In this document: positions 43,489 to 53,300 of the stretch, in pieces
How positions within the stretch are numbered: position 1 is the first letter of the stretch
Layout of the letters: every line of letters starts with the position of its first letter
Source of the DNA: CAXBPY01 sp003455275
Lineage (GTDB): Bacteria; Bacteroidota; Bacteroidia; Chitinophagales; UBA10324
Length of the DNA stretch: 60,365 nt
Assembly: GCA_963977675.1 (NCBI GenBank)
Contig: CAXBPY010000013.1
Location: forward strand, 1-60,365
Direction of reading: 5' to 3'
The notes under the pieces: model-generated
Seen by the model: only the letters and a program-made list of their open reading frames with translations
Databases searched by the model: none
Told to the model about the DNA's origin: nothing
Made by a program: the position numbers and the translations under genes

Positions 43489-45375
43489 ATGAAGCAGAAA
43501 AAAACAGATACGATGTTTCAGATCGATGAACTTTTGATTGAAGAGAAAAAGAATTTTTTTTCTCCGGTCAATTTCACTTTTCAGTCACTTGTCATTCTGA
43601 TCGTGACTTTTATTTTTTATGCAAATACATTATGGAACGGAACAGCTCTTGACGATGGGCTGGTATGGGTTGACAATGCTTTTGTTAAAAAAGGATTCAA
43701 CGGAATTGGAGACATCCTGTTCAATGATTCGTTTTTCGGCTCGCTTGGTCACAGTTACAATCTTGCAGGCGGAAGGTGGCGACCACTCTCGCTTGTAACT
43801 TTTGCGATTGAACATCAACTGTGGGGAGAAACATGGTGGATCTCACATCTCATCAATCTCTTACTCTATGCATTCACTGGAATATTGCTTTTGAAATTTC
43901 TTCGCTCTCATATACTAAAAGAAAAAACTTTCGCCGCATTTTCAGTTGTTTTCCTTTTCATCATTCACCCGGTTCATACTGAAGCAATCGCGAACATCAA
44001 AAGCCGTGACGAAATTCTCTCTCTTCTTTTTTTAATTCTCGCACTTCAATTTTCTCTTGATGTAGCCAATGGAAAAAGAAAAAAGCCGACGCTCCTTATT
44101 TCATCACTGTTTTTGTTTCTCGCCTTGCTCTCAAAAGAAAACGGATTGATGTTTCTTTTCATCCTTCCGCTCACACTTTATTTCTTCAGCAATCTTTCAC
44201 TTAAAAATATTTTCATTCAATCGCTCCCGGCTTTTGCAGCAATTGCAATTTATATTTTTCTCAGAACAAGTATTGTTCCTTTCACAAACCAGAAAGTTAC
44301 TGAATTAATGGATAATCCCTATCTGCTCGCAACAACAGATCAGCGATTCGCCACCATCATTTATGTGTTGCTTTATTATTTACGACTCCTCTTCTACCCT
44401 CACCCGCTTACTTATGATTATAGTTTCAACCAGATTCCTTACAAAAATTTTTCAGATCTTTCGGTTGTCTCTTCACTCATTATTCATGTTTCGTTAATTG
44501 TATATGCACTCGCAACTTTTCGTAAGAAAAATATTCTTGCCTGGTGCATATTTTTTTACATAGCAAGCATTTTCATAGTTTCCAATTTTGTTCTGAACAT
44601 AGGTGCTCCTCTTGCTGAAAGATTTTTGTATCAGCCTTCAATTGCATTTTTTCTTTTTTTTGTACTGATTATTGAAAAAGTTTTTTCCGGAATTTCTGTC
44701 AGTGAATTTTCGAGAAAAAATATTGCACTTACATCACTGGTGCTGATTGCCATTCCGTGTGGTTATAAAACAATTACAAGAAATGAAGTTTGGAGGGCCG
44801 GTCCGATTCTCGGAATTACAGATGTGAATGCTTCACCCAATTCAGCGCGTGCAAACACCTACGCCGGTGCTAACTACATTTCTTTTTACGACACTTGTAA
44901 AAACGAACAGCAGAAAAAATATTTTCTTCAGAAAACTCTTGACTACTGCAACAAGTCGCTCACCATTTATCCCGACTTTTTTCAGACCTATATGTATCTA
45001 GGTTTTGCTTACTCAAGGAGTGATAGTTTAGACAAGGCCGTGGCTGCCTGGAAGCGAGGACAACAATTGAAACCCGGTGATGATTATGTAAACAAGAATC
45101 TGAAAATTATTTCTGACAAATATTTTGATATCGGACTAAATGCGGGCGGAAGAAAATCATATGACACTTCTATTTATTTTATGAAGAAAGCCCTCAGCAT
45201 TTCTCCCAATGTGGTTGACTACAATTACAATCTTGGGGGCGCATACTTCATGAAAAATAATCTAGACAGCGCCGAAAAATATTTTAATGACGCCTTGAAA
45301 CTGAATCCAAATCACCAGCAATCGCGCGATGGTTTGAGCGCAGTGTTATCACAGAAAAAAAATAAAAATGAATAA
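43489..45375 (+). CDS. TMTC-like polytopic membrane protein with C-terminal TPRs
   Basis: A 628-residue protein. About ten hydrophobic helices (from about residue 32 to 425) have the GT-C-type acidic pair D55-D56 in GTALDDGLVW. The motif HPVHTEAIANIKSRDEILSLLF follows near 162-183, and both are typical of TMTC-like (O-mannosyltransferase-like) proteins. The C-terminal part holds TPR units such as FFQTYMYLGFAYSRSDSLDKAVAAWKRG (in two blocks) and VDYNYNLGGAYFMKNNLDSAEKYF. It may transfer a sugar from a lipid carrier to exported proteins; the substrate is unknown. It overlaps the downstream isoaspartyl peptidase gene by 8 bp. Confidence 0.8.
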   Translation: MKQKKTDTMFQIDELLIEEKKNFFSPVNFTFQSLVILIVTFIFYANTLWNGTALDDGLVWVDNAFVKKGFNGIGDILFNDSFFGSLGHSYNLAGGRWRPLSLVTFAIEHQLWGETWWISHLINLLLYAFTGILLLKFLRSHILKEKTFAAFSVVFLFIIHPVHTEAIANIKSRDEILSLLFLILALQFSLDVANGKRKKPTLLISSLFLFLALLSKENGLMFLFILPLTLYFFSNLSLKNIFIQSLPAFAAIAIYIFLRTSIVPFTNQKVTELMDNPYLLATTDQRFATIIYVLLYYLRLLFYPHPLTYDYSFNQIPYKNFSDLSVVSSLIIHVSLIVYALATFRKKNILAWCIFFYIASIFIVSNFVLNIGAPLAERFLYQPSIAFFLFFVLIIEKVFSGISVSEFSRKNIALTSLVLIAIPCGYKTITRNEVWRAGPILGITDVNASPNSARANTYAGANYISFYDTCKNEQQKKYFLQKTLDYCNKSLTIYPDFFQTYMYLGFAYSRSDSLDKAVAAWKRGQQLKPGDDYVNKNLKIISDKYFDIGLNAGGRKSYDTSIYFMKKALSISPNVVDYNYNLGGAYFMKNNLDSAEKYFNDALKLNPNHQQSRDGLSAVLSQKKNKNE

Positions 45376-46306
45376 GAAAAAATTTGCCCTTGCCATTCAC
45401 GGAGGCGCCGGAACTATTCTGAAAAAACTAATGACGAAGGAAAAAGAAAAACTTTATCGCCGCGGCTTGACTCTTGCTCTTGAAACCGGTTATGATATAC
45501 TCGAATCTGGCGGAAGCGCAATTGATGCAGTGGAAGCTGCTGTTGTTGAGTTGGAAGACTTTCCGCTGTTCAATGCAGGGAAGGGTTCTGTGTTCAATCA
45601 TAAAGGGAAACATGAAATGGATGCAAGCATTATGGACGGAAAAAATTTAATGGCTGGCGCTGTTACCTGTGTGCAGCGCGTGCGCAACCCGGTTGTGCTT
45701 GCGCGCGAAGTGATGGAACATTCAGAACATGTTCTGCTCTCCGGTAAAGGCGCTGAAAAATTTGCATTGAAACAAAAATTTACACTTGAAGACGAAAAAT
45801 ATTTTTTCACTGAAGAAAGGTTTCAGCAATTGAAGCAAGTGATGAATGAAGAAAAAACTTTCCTCGACCACAATGTTCAGGGCAAGGAAAAAAAATTCGG
45901 GACAGTTGGAGCAGTTGCACTGGATGCTGATGGAAATATTGCTGCTGCCACTTCAACAGGAGGAATGACCAACAAACGGTTTGGCCGAATCGGTGATACT
46001 CCCATAGTTGGTTCAGGAACCTATGCGAACAACAAAACCTGCGCTGTCAGTTGTACCGGGCATGGAGAATATTTCATGCGGGCTGTGGTTGCCTATGACA
46101 TTTCAGCTTTGATGGAATATAAAAAGTACTCTCTCAAAAAAGCATGCAACGAAGTAGTGAAGAAAAAATTAGTTACACTGAAAGGAGAAGGTGGACTGAT
46201 TGCAATTGATACAAAGGGAAACATTGAACTCTGCTTCAATTCCGCCGGAATGTATCGAGGCTTTAAATCTTCTAGTGGAAAAAGTAAAATTGCAATCTAT
46301 AAGTAG
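45368..46306 (+). CDS. isoaspartyl peptidase / L-asparaginase (Ntn-hydrolase)
   Basis: A 312-residue type 2 asparaginase precursor. The N-terminal AIHGGAGT segment and GGSAIDAVEAAVVELEDFPLFNAGKGSVFN are alpha-chain landmarks. Autocleavage is expected before T179 in GTVGAVALD, the catalytic nucleophile of the beta-chain, followed by TSTGGMTNKRFGRIGDTP and GSGTYAN. It hydrolyses isoaspartyl dipeptides and asparagine, clearing damaged proteins. No signal peptide is seen, so it is probably cytosolic. It overlaps the TMTC-like gene by 8 bp and converges on pdhB. Confidence 0.95.
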   Translation: MNKKKFALAIHGGAGTILKKLMTKEKEKLYRRGLTLALETGYDILESGGSAIDAVEAAVVELEDFPLFNAGKGSVFNHKGKHEMDASIMDGKNLMAGAVTCVQRVRNPVVLAREVMEHSEHVLLSGKGAEKFALKQKFTLEDEKYFFTEERFQQLKQVMNEEKTFLDHNVQGKEKKFGTVGAVALDADGNIAAATSTGGMTNKRFGRIGDTPIVGSGTYANNKTCAVSCTGHGEYFMRAVVAYDISALMEYKKYSLKKACNEVVKKKLVTLKGEGGLIAIDTKGNIELCFNSAGMYRGFKSSSGKSKIAIYK

Positions 46307-46350
46307 TTTGACATTCCCTAACCACTAACCACGAGCCATCAACTACTTAT
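46299..46350. repeat. inverted repeat holding both convergent stop codons; short heptad repeat in its loop
   Basis: ATAAGTAGTT (46299-46308) is the exact reverse complement of 46341-46350. The left arm includes the TAG stop of the isoaspartyl peptidase gene and the right arm that of pdhB. The loop contains CTAACCA twice in tandem (46318-46331). It may act as a weak convergent terminator, although no T run follows. Confidence 0.5.
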
Positions 46351-47326
46351 ACATTACTTCCTTCACTACCTGAATCAGCTTTGCAGGGTTTGGAAGAAAT
46401 GCCTCCACCAAAGTTGGAGCATAACTGAGTGAAGTATCTTGAGTAGTTACTCTTCTGATTGGGGCATCGAGATAATCGAAAGCATCTTTCTGAACACGAT
46501 AAGTAATTTCAGTGCACACGCTTCCGAAAGGCCAGGCTTCTTCAAGAATCACGAGACGATTTGTTTTCATCACCGAGCGAATAATTGTATCGTGATCGAG
46601 AGGGCGAATGGTTCTCAAGTCAATTACTTCTGCTTCAATTCCATCCTTGGCCAGTTCATCGGCTGCTGCATTTGCAATCTTCATCATCTTGTTGAAGGAA
46701 ACAATGGTAACATCTTTTCCTTCGCGCACCACATTTGCCAATCCGATTGGAATTAAATACTCTTCCTCAGGAACTTCACCCATATCACCATACATCACTT
46801 CCGATTCGAAAAAACAAACCGGATCATTATCCCGAATTGCACTCTTCAGCAAACCTTTTGCGTCATAAGGATTGGAAACCGAAATCACTTTCAATCCCGG
46901 AACATTTGCCATCCAGCTTTCGAATGCCTGTGAATGTTGTGCACCAAGCTGACCTGCACTTGCACTTGGTCCGCGAAAAACAATAGGGCAGCCGAATTGT
47001 CCACCACTCATGCTCAAAATTTTTGCAGCACTGTTTACGATCTGGTCAAAAGCAAGCACTGCAAAATTCCAGGTCATAAATTCTACTACCGGGCGCACGC
47101 CGTTCATCGCAGCTCCCACCCCTATTCCGGCAAAACCTAATTCAGAAATCGGAGTGTCTATCACACGCTTCGAACCAAATTCTTCCAGCATTCCCTGACT
47201 CACTTTATATGCTCCGTTATACTCTGCGACTTCTTCTCCCATCAGAAATACATTTTCGTCGCGGCGCATTTCTTCTGATAATGCTTCGCGAAGCGCCTGT
47301 CTGAATGCAATTTTTCTCATTGTCAT
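46343..47326 (-). CDS. pdhB: pyruvate dehydrogenase E1 component beta subunit
   Basis: A 327-residue transketolase-like subunit of the pyruvate dehydrogenase complex, which with E1-alpha decarboxylates pyruvate using thiamine diphosphate. Motifs include GEEVAEYNGAYKVSQGMLEEFG, DTPISELGFAGIGVGAAMNG, RPVVEFMTWNFAVLAFDQI and the C-terminal transketolase domain with VIDLRTIRPLDHDTI and LVILEEAWPFG. A second ATG two codons in (47320) is equally possible as the start. The alpha subunit is not in the window. A TATATTTG -7 element lies upstream. Confidence 0.95.
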   Translation of the reverse strand: MTMRKIAFRQALREALSEEMRRDENVFLMGEEVAEYNGAYKVSQGMLEEFGSKRVIDTPISELGFAGIGVGAAMNGVRPVVEFMTWNFAVLAFDQIVNSAAKILSMSGGQFGCPIVFRGPSASAGQLGAQHSQAFESWMANVPGLKVISVSNPYDAKGLLKSAIRDNDPVCFFESEVMYGDMGEVPEEEYLIPIGLANVVREGKDVTIVSFNKMMKIANAAADELAKDGIEAEVIDLRTIRPLDHDTIIRSVMKTNRLVILEEAWPFGSVCTEITYRVQKDAFDYLDAPIRRVTTQDTSLSYAPTLVEAFLPNPAKLIQVVKEVMYK

Positions 47327-47351
47327 ATTATGATATTCTTATGAAGGGCGA

Positions 47352-47359
47352 CAAATATA
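47352..47359 (-). promoter_or_regulatory. -7 promoter element for pdhB
   Basis: On the minus strand this is TATATTTG, an exact TAnnTTTG match. It lies 25 bp before the pdhB start. No exact -33 TTTG was found. Confidence 0.55.
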
Positions 47360-47370
47360 ATCTTATGAGC

Positions 47371-47405
47371 ATTTTAGAATTTTGATTTTAGAATTATGAA
47401 TATTG
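47371..47405. repeat. five heptanucleotide units upstream of the sirtuin gene
   Basis: ATTTTAG-AATTTTG-ATTTTAG-AATTATG-AATATTG shows a 7-bp period with a stronger 14-bp period. It ends 15 bp before the sirtuin ATG at 47421, so changes in copy number would change the promoter-to-start spacing. Confidence 0.6.
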
Positions 47406-47420
47406 TTTCATTTACACAAG

Positions 47421-48107
47421 ATGAATCGAAAAAAGATTGTTGTTCTAACAGGTGCAGGCATGAGTGCGGAGAGTGGATTAAAAACTTTTCGTGACAGTGA
47501 TGGTTTATGGGAAAATCATAGAATAGAAGATGTGGCTACGCGGATGGCGTGGGAATCCAATATGCAACTGGTTCTTGATTTTTATAATCAAAGAAGGAAA
47601 GATGTTTTGAATGCTGAACCTAATGCAGGGCATAAAGCAATCGTGAAACTGGAAGAGAGATTTGATGTAACTGTTATCACGCAGAACATTGATGATTTGC
47701 ACGAACGCGCCGGCTCTTCAAATGTCATGCATTTGCACGGCGAAATTTTAAAGGCCAGAAGCACGGCGGATTCTCACCTGTTATATGATTGGAGAAAAGA
47801 TATTTCGCCGGGAGATATGTGTGAAAAAGGTTCACAGCTGCGTCCTCACATTGTTTGGTTTCATGAACCGGTTCCTATGATTGAGTTAGCTCAAAAAGAA
47901 ACCACCAAAGCAGATATTTTAATTGTGGTCGGCACCTCGTTACAAGTTTACCCTGCTGCAGGGTTGATTCTATATGCTCCGCAGTTCGCTAAAAAATTTT
48001 TGATCGACCCTAAAATTCCTGATGTGAGTTATGTCCGAAACATTACCTGTATAGCCAGGAAGGCGAGTGACGGAATGGAAGCATTATTAAATGATCTCAT
48101 GAACTAA
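47421..48107 (+). CDS. NAD-dependent protein deacylase (sirtuin, CobB-type without zinc cysteines)
   Basis: A 228-residue Sir2 enzyme. NAD-binding motifs are GAGMSAESGLKTFRD at 11-25 and TQNIDDLHERAG at 87-98, and the catalytic His is H106 in HLHG. Y55 and R58 (FYNQRR) match the YxxR pair that selects succinyl or malonyl groups in class III sirtuins. The usual four zinc-binding cysteines are absent between HLHG and GSQLRPHIVWF, where only one Cys is seen. The start is the ATG at 47421; a TTG at 47403 lies inside the heptad tract. It overlaps the Nudix gene by one base. Confidence 0.93.
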   Translation: MNRKKIVVLTGAGMSAESGLKTFRDSDGLWENHRIEDVATRMAWESNMQLVLDFYNQRRKDVLNAEPNAGHKAIVKLEERFDVTVITQNIDDLHERAGSSNVMHLHGEILKARSTADSHLLYDWRKDISPGDMCEKGSQLRPHIVWFHEPVPMIELAQKETTKADILIVVGTSLQVYPAAGLILYAPQFAKKFLIDPKIPDVSYVRNITCIARKASDGMEALLNDLMN

Positions 48108-48679
48108 TGATCTATACAATGAATGAAGAAAAAAACCCATGGAAAATAAACGGAGAAAAAAAAATCTACTCCAACTCATGGATAGATGTCACTGAATATG
48201 ATGTAATCAATCCTTCCGGTAATCCTGGAATATATGGGGTTGTGCATTATAAACAACTTGCAATTGGCGCTCTTCCTTTAGATGAAGAACACAATATTTA
48301 TCTTGTTGGTCAATATCGATTCCCGTTAAATCAATACAGTTGGGAAATTCCGGAAGGAGGTGGAAAGCCTGATGTGGCGCCTGTTGAATCAGCAAAGCGT
48401 GAATTGAAAGAAGAAACAGGAATAGAAGCAGAAGTATGGACTCAGATACTTCAAACTCATACGAGCAACAGCGTTGCAGATGAATTTGGCGTCATTTTCC
48501 TTGCCCAAAAACTTTCATTCAAACAAGCATCTCCGGAGGAGACAGAGGTTTTTCAAATAAAAAAAATACATATAGATGAGGCCTGTCATTTGGTGAATAA
48601 CGGAAAAATTACAGACAGCTTATCAGTAATGGCAATTCTGAAAGTGAAGCTGATGATTATTGAAGGGAAAATTAAGTAG
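48107..48679 (+). CDS. Nudix hydrolase, ADP-ribose pyrophosphatase-like
   Basis: A 190-residue Nudix protein, probably cleaving ADP-ribose or a similar nucleoside diphosphate derivative. The context EIPEGGGKPDVAPVE is followed by SAKRELKEETGI near 85-110. The REL-x-EE-x-GI part that binds metal is intact. The earlier Glu of the Nudix box (GX5E) is Val here. The N-terminal WKINGEKKIYSNSWIDVTEYDV is typical of the ADPRase group. The ATG at 48107 overlaps the sirtuin stop; an ATG four codons on (48119) is also possible. Pairing with a sirtuin, whose product is O-acyl-ADP-ribose, is suggestive. Confidence 0.88.
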   Translation: MIYTMNEEKNPWKINGEKKIYSNSWIDVTEYDVINPSGNPGIYGVVHYKQLAIGALPLDEEHNIYLVGQYRFPLNQYSWEIPEGGGKPDVAPVESAKRELKEETGIEAEVWTQILQTHTSNSVADEFGVIFLAQKLSFKQASPEETEVFQIKKIHIDEACHLVNNGKITDSLSVMAILKVKLMIIEGKIK

Positions 48680-48974
48680 GCAATCATTTTTCTACTCAAG
48701 CATTGTGAAACTCACCAATTGAATATTCAAATAGCATTTATTAAAAGCTTATTTCTCTAACTTGAAAATTATTTAATTGAAATTTATTTTAAAGATTTAA
48801 AAAAGTGATTTAAAAATTTTCACTCCATCAATATGATGTTGATCATGTGAATTCATTTCTTTTATTCATGATGAATTGTTTCGTGATAACCAATTATTAA
48901 TTTAATAAGCTACCCAACCTTTTTGATTTAAGTTTTCGTTGTAATATTTATATAGTTAACAAATCAAGTTACCA
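48680..48974. other. AT-rich intergenic region with nothing recognised
   Basis: This stretch before the FG-GAP gene is very AT-rich. No ORF, terminator, tRNA or exact TAnnTTTG element was identified in it. It probably holds the promoter of the FG-GAP gene in a form I cannot recognise. Confidence 0.5.
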
Positions 48975-50330
48975 ATGAAAAAGATTTTCACTTCATTCAT
49001 TATAGCATTAATTTCTTGTACAAATTCTTTCGCTCAACTTTGTTTTAGTTCCGAAATTGATTTTCGTACTGGGGTAAACTCAGTTGCTGCGTGCACCGCC
49101 GATTTTAACGACGATGGTTTTCCCGATATCGCTGTTGCAAACAAACAGGGAACAGTTTCTATTCTTCTCGGGAATGGTGCAGGAAGTTTTGGTGCCGAAA
49201 CAGAATATACAGCTGGCGCGCTTCCTGTTTCAATTTGCGCAGCGGATTTCAATAACGATTCACTCATTGATCTTGCCGCTGCTCTTGCCGGACCATGGAC
49301 AACAAACATTCTTACTGGTGACGGAACAGGAGCATTCAGTTCGGGCAGTTTTGTTGGTTACACTTCTCCTCTCGCTGTTACTGCCGTTGATTTCAATGGA
49401 GATGGAAAAACAGATTTAGCAATTGCAACTCAGTATCGTGTTCGTATTTCTCTGGGTGACGGCGCCGGAAATTTTTCTGCACCTGTTGATTTTGGTGCAG
49501 GGCATCCTTATTACTCAATCACTGCTGCATATATTAATAACGACACCGCACTTGACCTTGCTTGTGCAGGTGGATATATGAATTGTGCGTGGGTTTTTTA
49601 TGGTGATGGGAATGGTTCGTTCTCTGCTCCGCAAAATGTTCCTGCTGATTCCAATGTAATAGATGTTGTGTGTGGCGATTTTAATTTCGATGGAAGCACA
49701 GATCTTGTAACTGCTGATAAAAGCAACGATGAAATTTCAGAATTCTACGGCGATGGTGCAGGAAACTTTGGAGCCCCGGTAAATTTTTCAGTTGGTGATG
49801 GACCGGTTGCAATTGCTAAAGCTAATTTAGATGGCAATGCATTTCCCGATCTTGTTGTTGTAAATCAGTTCGCATGCAGCGTTGCTGTATTACAAAACAA
49901 TTTGGGTAACTTTTCTCAACCACAATATTTTCAGTTAGATTCTTTTCCTCACGATGTTGTTGTTGCAGATTTTAACAATGATGGCCTGGATGATATTGCT
50001 GCCGTATGCAACCTCACTAACCTTGATTCAGGAAGTGTAAATCTTTTGATTAATTGCTCTTCGACAGAAATAAATGAAACTGAAAATAAGAAAACCGAAC
50101 TGGTGATTTCACCTAATCCTTGTTTTCAAGACTTTTCTATAAAGGGACTTCCATTTCCAAACAAAATATTTGAAATATCAATTTTCAACATTCTTGGAAA
50201 AAAAGTTTTTGAAAAAATTTCAGTTTTACCTGCTGAAAAATTTTCGGTAGCCAACTTTTCACCCGGCATTTACCTGGTAAAAATTTCAACCGAAGAGAAT
50301 GTTTACGAACAGAAAATTGTAGTTCAGTAA
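48975..50330 (+). CDS. T9SS-exported FG-GAP/VCBS repeat protein with type A sorting domain
   Basis: A 451-residue secreted protein with a signal peptide (about 1-20, ending SFAQ). About seven FG-GAP/VCBS units carry Ca2+-binding-like DFNDDGFPDIAVANK, DFNNDSLIDLAAA, DFNGDGKTDLAIAT and DFNFDGSTDLVTAD motifs, building a beta-propeller. A C-terminal Por-type sorting domain of about 75 residues contains ISPNPCFQDFSIKG, FNILGKKVFE and FSPGIYLVKIST. Such proteins are surface-attached and may bind glycans or integrin-like partners; no enzyme motif is seen. Its stop lies 13 bp from that of the convergent smc gene. Confidence 0.9.
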   Translation: MKKIFTSFIIALISCTNSFAQLCFSSEIDFRTGVNSVAACTADFNDDGFPDIAVANKQGTVSILLGNGAGSFGAETEYTAGALPVSICAADFNNDSLIDLAAALAGPWTTNILTGDGTGAFSSGSFVGYTSPLAVTAVDFNGDGKTDLAIATQYRVRISLGDGAGNFSAPVDFGAGHPYYSITAAYINNDTALDLACAGGYMNCAWVFYGDGNGSFSAPQNVPADSNVIDVVCGDFNFDGSTDLVTADKSNDEISEFYGDGAGNFGAPVNFSVGDGPVAIAKANLDGNAFPDLVVVNQFACSVAVLQNNLGNFSQPQYFQLDSFPHDVVVADFNNDGLDDIAAVCNLTNLDSGSVNLLINCSSTEINETENKKTELVISPNPCFQDFSIKGLPFPNKIFEISIFNILGKKVFEKISVLPAEKFSVANFSPGIYLVKISTEENVYEQKIVVQ

Positions 50331-50343
50331 AAAAGCCGAACAA

Positions 50344-53300
50344 CTAATTCAAGCTACTGAAATTCACAGGAACCACTTTTGAAACTCCTTGCTCCTGCAT
50401 GGTAACCCCATAAATGGAATCAACAGAAGACATAGTTTGCTTATTATGTGTGACCAGTATGAACTGTGAATCTTTTGCAAACTGCTTAATGATGTCATTG
50501 TACTTATGAATGTTCGCATCATCAAGCGGAGCATCTACCTCATCGAGAATACAGAATGGCGCTGGTTTCAGCAGATACAATGCAAAGAGTAATGAAATTG
50601 CAGTGAGCGTTTTTTCTCCTCCGGATAATTGATTGATCGTTTGTGGTCGCTTGCCTTTTGGTTTTGCAATGATGTCAATGTCGCTCTCCAATGGATTTTC
50701 TGGATCAAGCAAAACCAAATCACAAGTATCATCAGCAGTAAAGAGTGAACGGAAAACATTTTGAAAATTTTCTTTTACCTTCATAAATGCATCGAGAAAT
50801 TGAGTCTTGGCAGTCATATCAATTTCTTCAATTGTTTTCAGCAACATCTCTTTTGCACTATTGAGATCATTTTTCTGGTTTGTAATAAAATCTGCCCTCA
50901 CTTTCATTTCATTGAATGCCTCAACAGCCATCGGATTTATTTCTCCGAAATTTTCAATTCTGTTTTTGAGCCTGGCAGTTTTCTCAGCCAGTTCTTCTTT
51001 GTTGAGTTCCTTGTTCACTTCGCGGTCCATCAGTTCTTCAATGTTCAGATGAAATTCAAGATCCAGTCTTTCTTTCAATGAACCCAGTTGAATTTTTAAT
51101 TCAGTGGAGCGCTCTTTTACTTGATTTAACACAACATCCACTTGTTCCTTACTGCGATGAAGTGTCCGGATTTTTTCTTCCTCTTCGTTAATCTTTGCTC
51201 GGCTTTCATAATACACCTGTTCAACCTGCGCCACTGCTGCTTCGTAGCGTGTGCGTTCTTCATACATTGAAATTAATTCTACTTCAAAAACAGCGAGTTT
51301 CTGTTCAATATCTTCAATGGAAGTAATTGCGTGAATGATAGCAACATTGTTCTTCTCAATTTGCTCCTTAAGCTGTGTGAGCTGCTGATGTTTGAAACTG
51401 ATTTCCTGAGCTATTGCATTGACCTTGTTCTGTTGCTGGAGGAATAAAATATTCTTTTGATTAAATGCTGCTGATGCTTCATTCAGGGAGGTTTCAGATT
51501 TCTTGAAATCCTCTTCCATTCTGGCGAACACTTCGAACAATGCAGTGCGCTTACTTACCAGTTCGGTCCGGTGTTGATTGAGTATTTCATTTTCTGTTTC
51601 AAGTTCATTGGTCAGTTGCTGAAGATTATTTTTCTTTTCTTCATCGAGTATCTGTGTTGTCTCCAGGTTTTCAATTCTGGTTTTTACAGAAGTAATTTGA
51701 TTTTTCAGCTGGTTAAATTTCTCACGCGCATCATCCAATTCCCTGTCGGTTGAAGATGTTTTTAATGATAATAATTCCTGTTGCTGGTTCTGAAGTTGGA
51801 TACGAAGGTTTTCGGAATCGCCTTTCAGTTGTTCAATTTCTTTTCCGAGCGCTTCCATATTTTTGATTCGTCCCAGGCGCTTTCCTGAGAATGATCCAAC
51901 CTGGCCACCGGAAATTGAGAACGGATGACGAATATATTTTCCGGAACGGGAGAGGATTACAGCATGGCGGTTCTTGCTTTGTTCAACAGTAAAATCATTT
52001 TCAGAAACAAAGACATTGTGTAACAAATAAGCGCCTAACTTTTTGTATTCATCATCAAGGTCAAGAACTGAAGCGGCATCAGTTGTTCCATCCGGAGCTG
52101 AAATACTTTGGTCATTAAATTCTTCGAAATCATTAAGCACAAAAAAGTTTGCGCGCCCCTTAGATGCGCTGCTCAATAAGTTCACAGCGCTTAATGCCTC
52201 ATTCATATCTTTTACAACATAATAGTTGAGGTAATTCTCCAGGTAGGTTTCAATTGCAACCTTGTATTCCGGAGCACAGGAAATAATATCAGAGAGCAAT
52301 GGAGCATTGGTCTGATTCCAGGTGGAATTCTGTGAAAGAAATTTTATTGAATCCGGAAAACCTTCCATACTGTCAATAAAACTTTTGGTGAGGTTAAATT
52401 CATTCTGGCGAGCATCCAATTTTCGGTTCACATTATTCAAATCATTGCGTGATTGATCGACTGCTTCCTCCAGCAAATTAATTTTCTGCTGCAGCGTATC
52501 GCCATCCTGCGTCAGTTTATTAATGTTTTCCCGTTGCAAAGTTTCCTGTGAATGAAGTTCGAATAGTTCTGCAGTGAATTTTCCTTTCTCTTCAATTCGA
52601 ACTTTATGCTGATTCCAGATTTCCTGAATGTCGCGTGCGGCATTTTCCTTCTTCACATTATTCACAGCGAGTTTGCGATCCGCTTCGTTGATTTCAGAGT
52701 CAGCAGTCATCACCATGCGATTCTGATTGTCAAGATTTCTTCTTGAATCACTGTGAGCAAGCCGAATGTTTTCGAGAGAAATTTTTTGCGCTTCCAGTTC
52801 CGCCTGAAAAACGATGAGCTGATTTTGTTCTTCATTTTTCTTGCCTTCTGAAAAAGCTATCTCTGTTTCTAATCGTTTTTGATTTTCTTCAGAGAAAACA
52901 TTTTGCTGCGCCAGGCGCTCCTTAGTTTCATTTTGAAATTTTTTATTCTCAAGCAATAAATTTTTATCGTTCTCTTTTTGCTTCAGTTGGTTCACTAATT
53001 CATTCAACTGCTTTTGAGTGGCAAGAAGATTTTTTTCCTTCCCAATGTTGTCAGTTTTCTCCTGCTGAATTCCTGCCTCGCGGCTGATGATCTCCGTTTC
53101 GAGTGCAATTTTTTTCTCTTCTTCCTGCTGTTGCTGCAACTGGATTTCTTCGAATGCAGTTTTAATTCCTTCGATGGTAAACACAGCCAGCTCAATTGCG
53201 AGAAGCTTGTATTCTTCCTTCAGTTTGAAGTATCGTTCTGTTTTGCGCGCCTGGCTTTCGAGTGATTTAAGGTTGTTATCAATTTCGAAAAGCAAATCGT

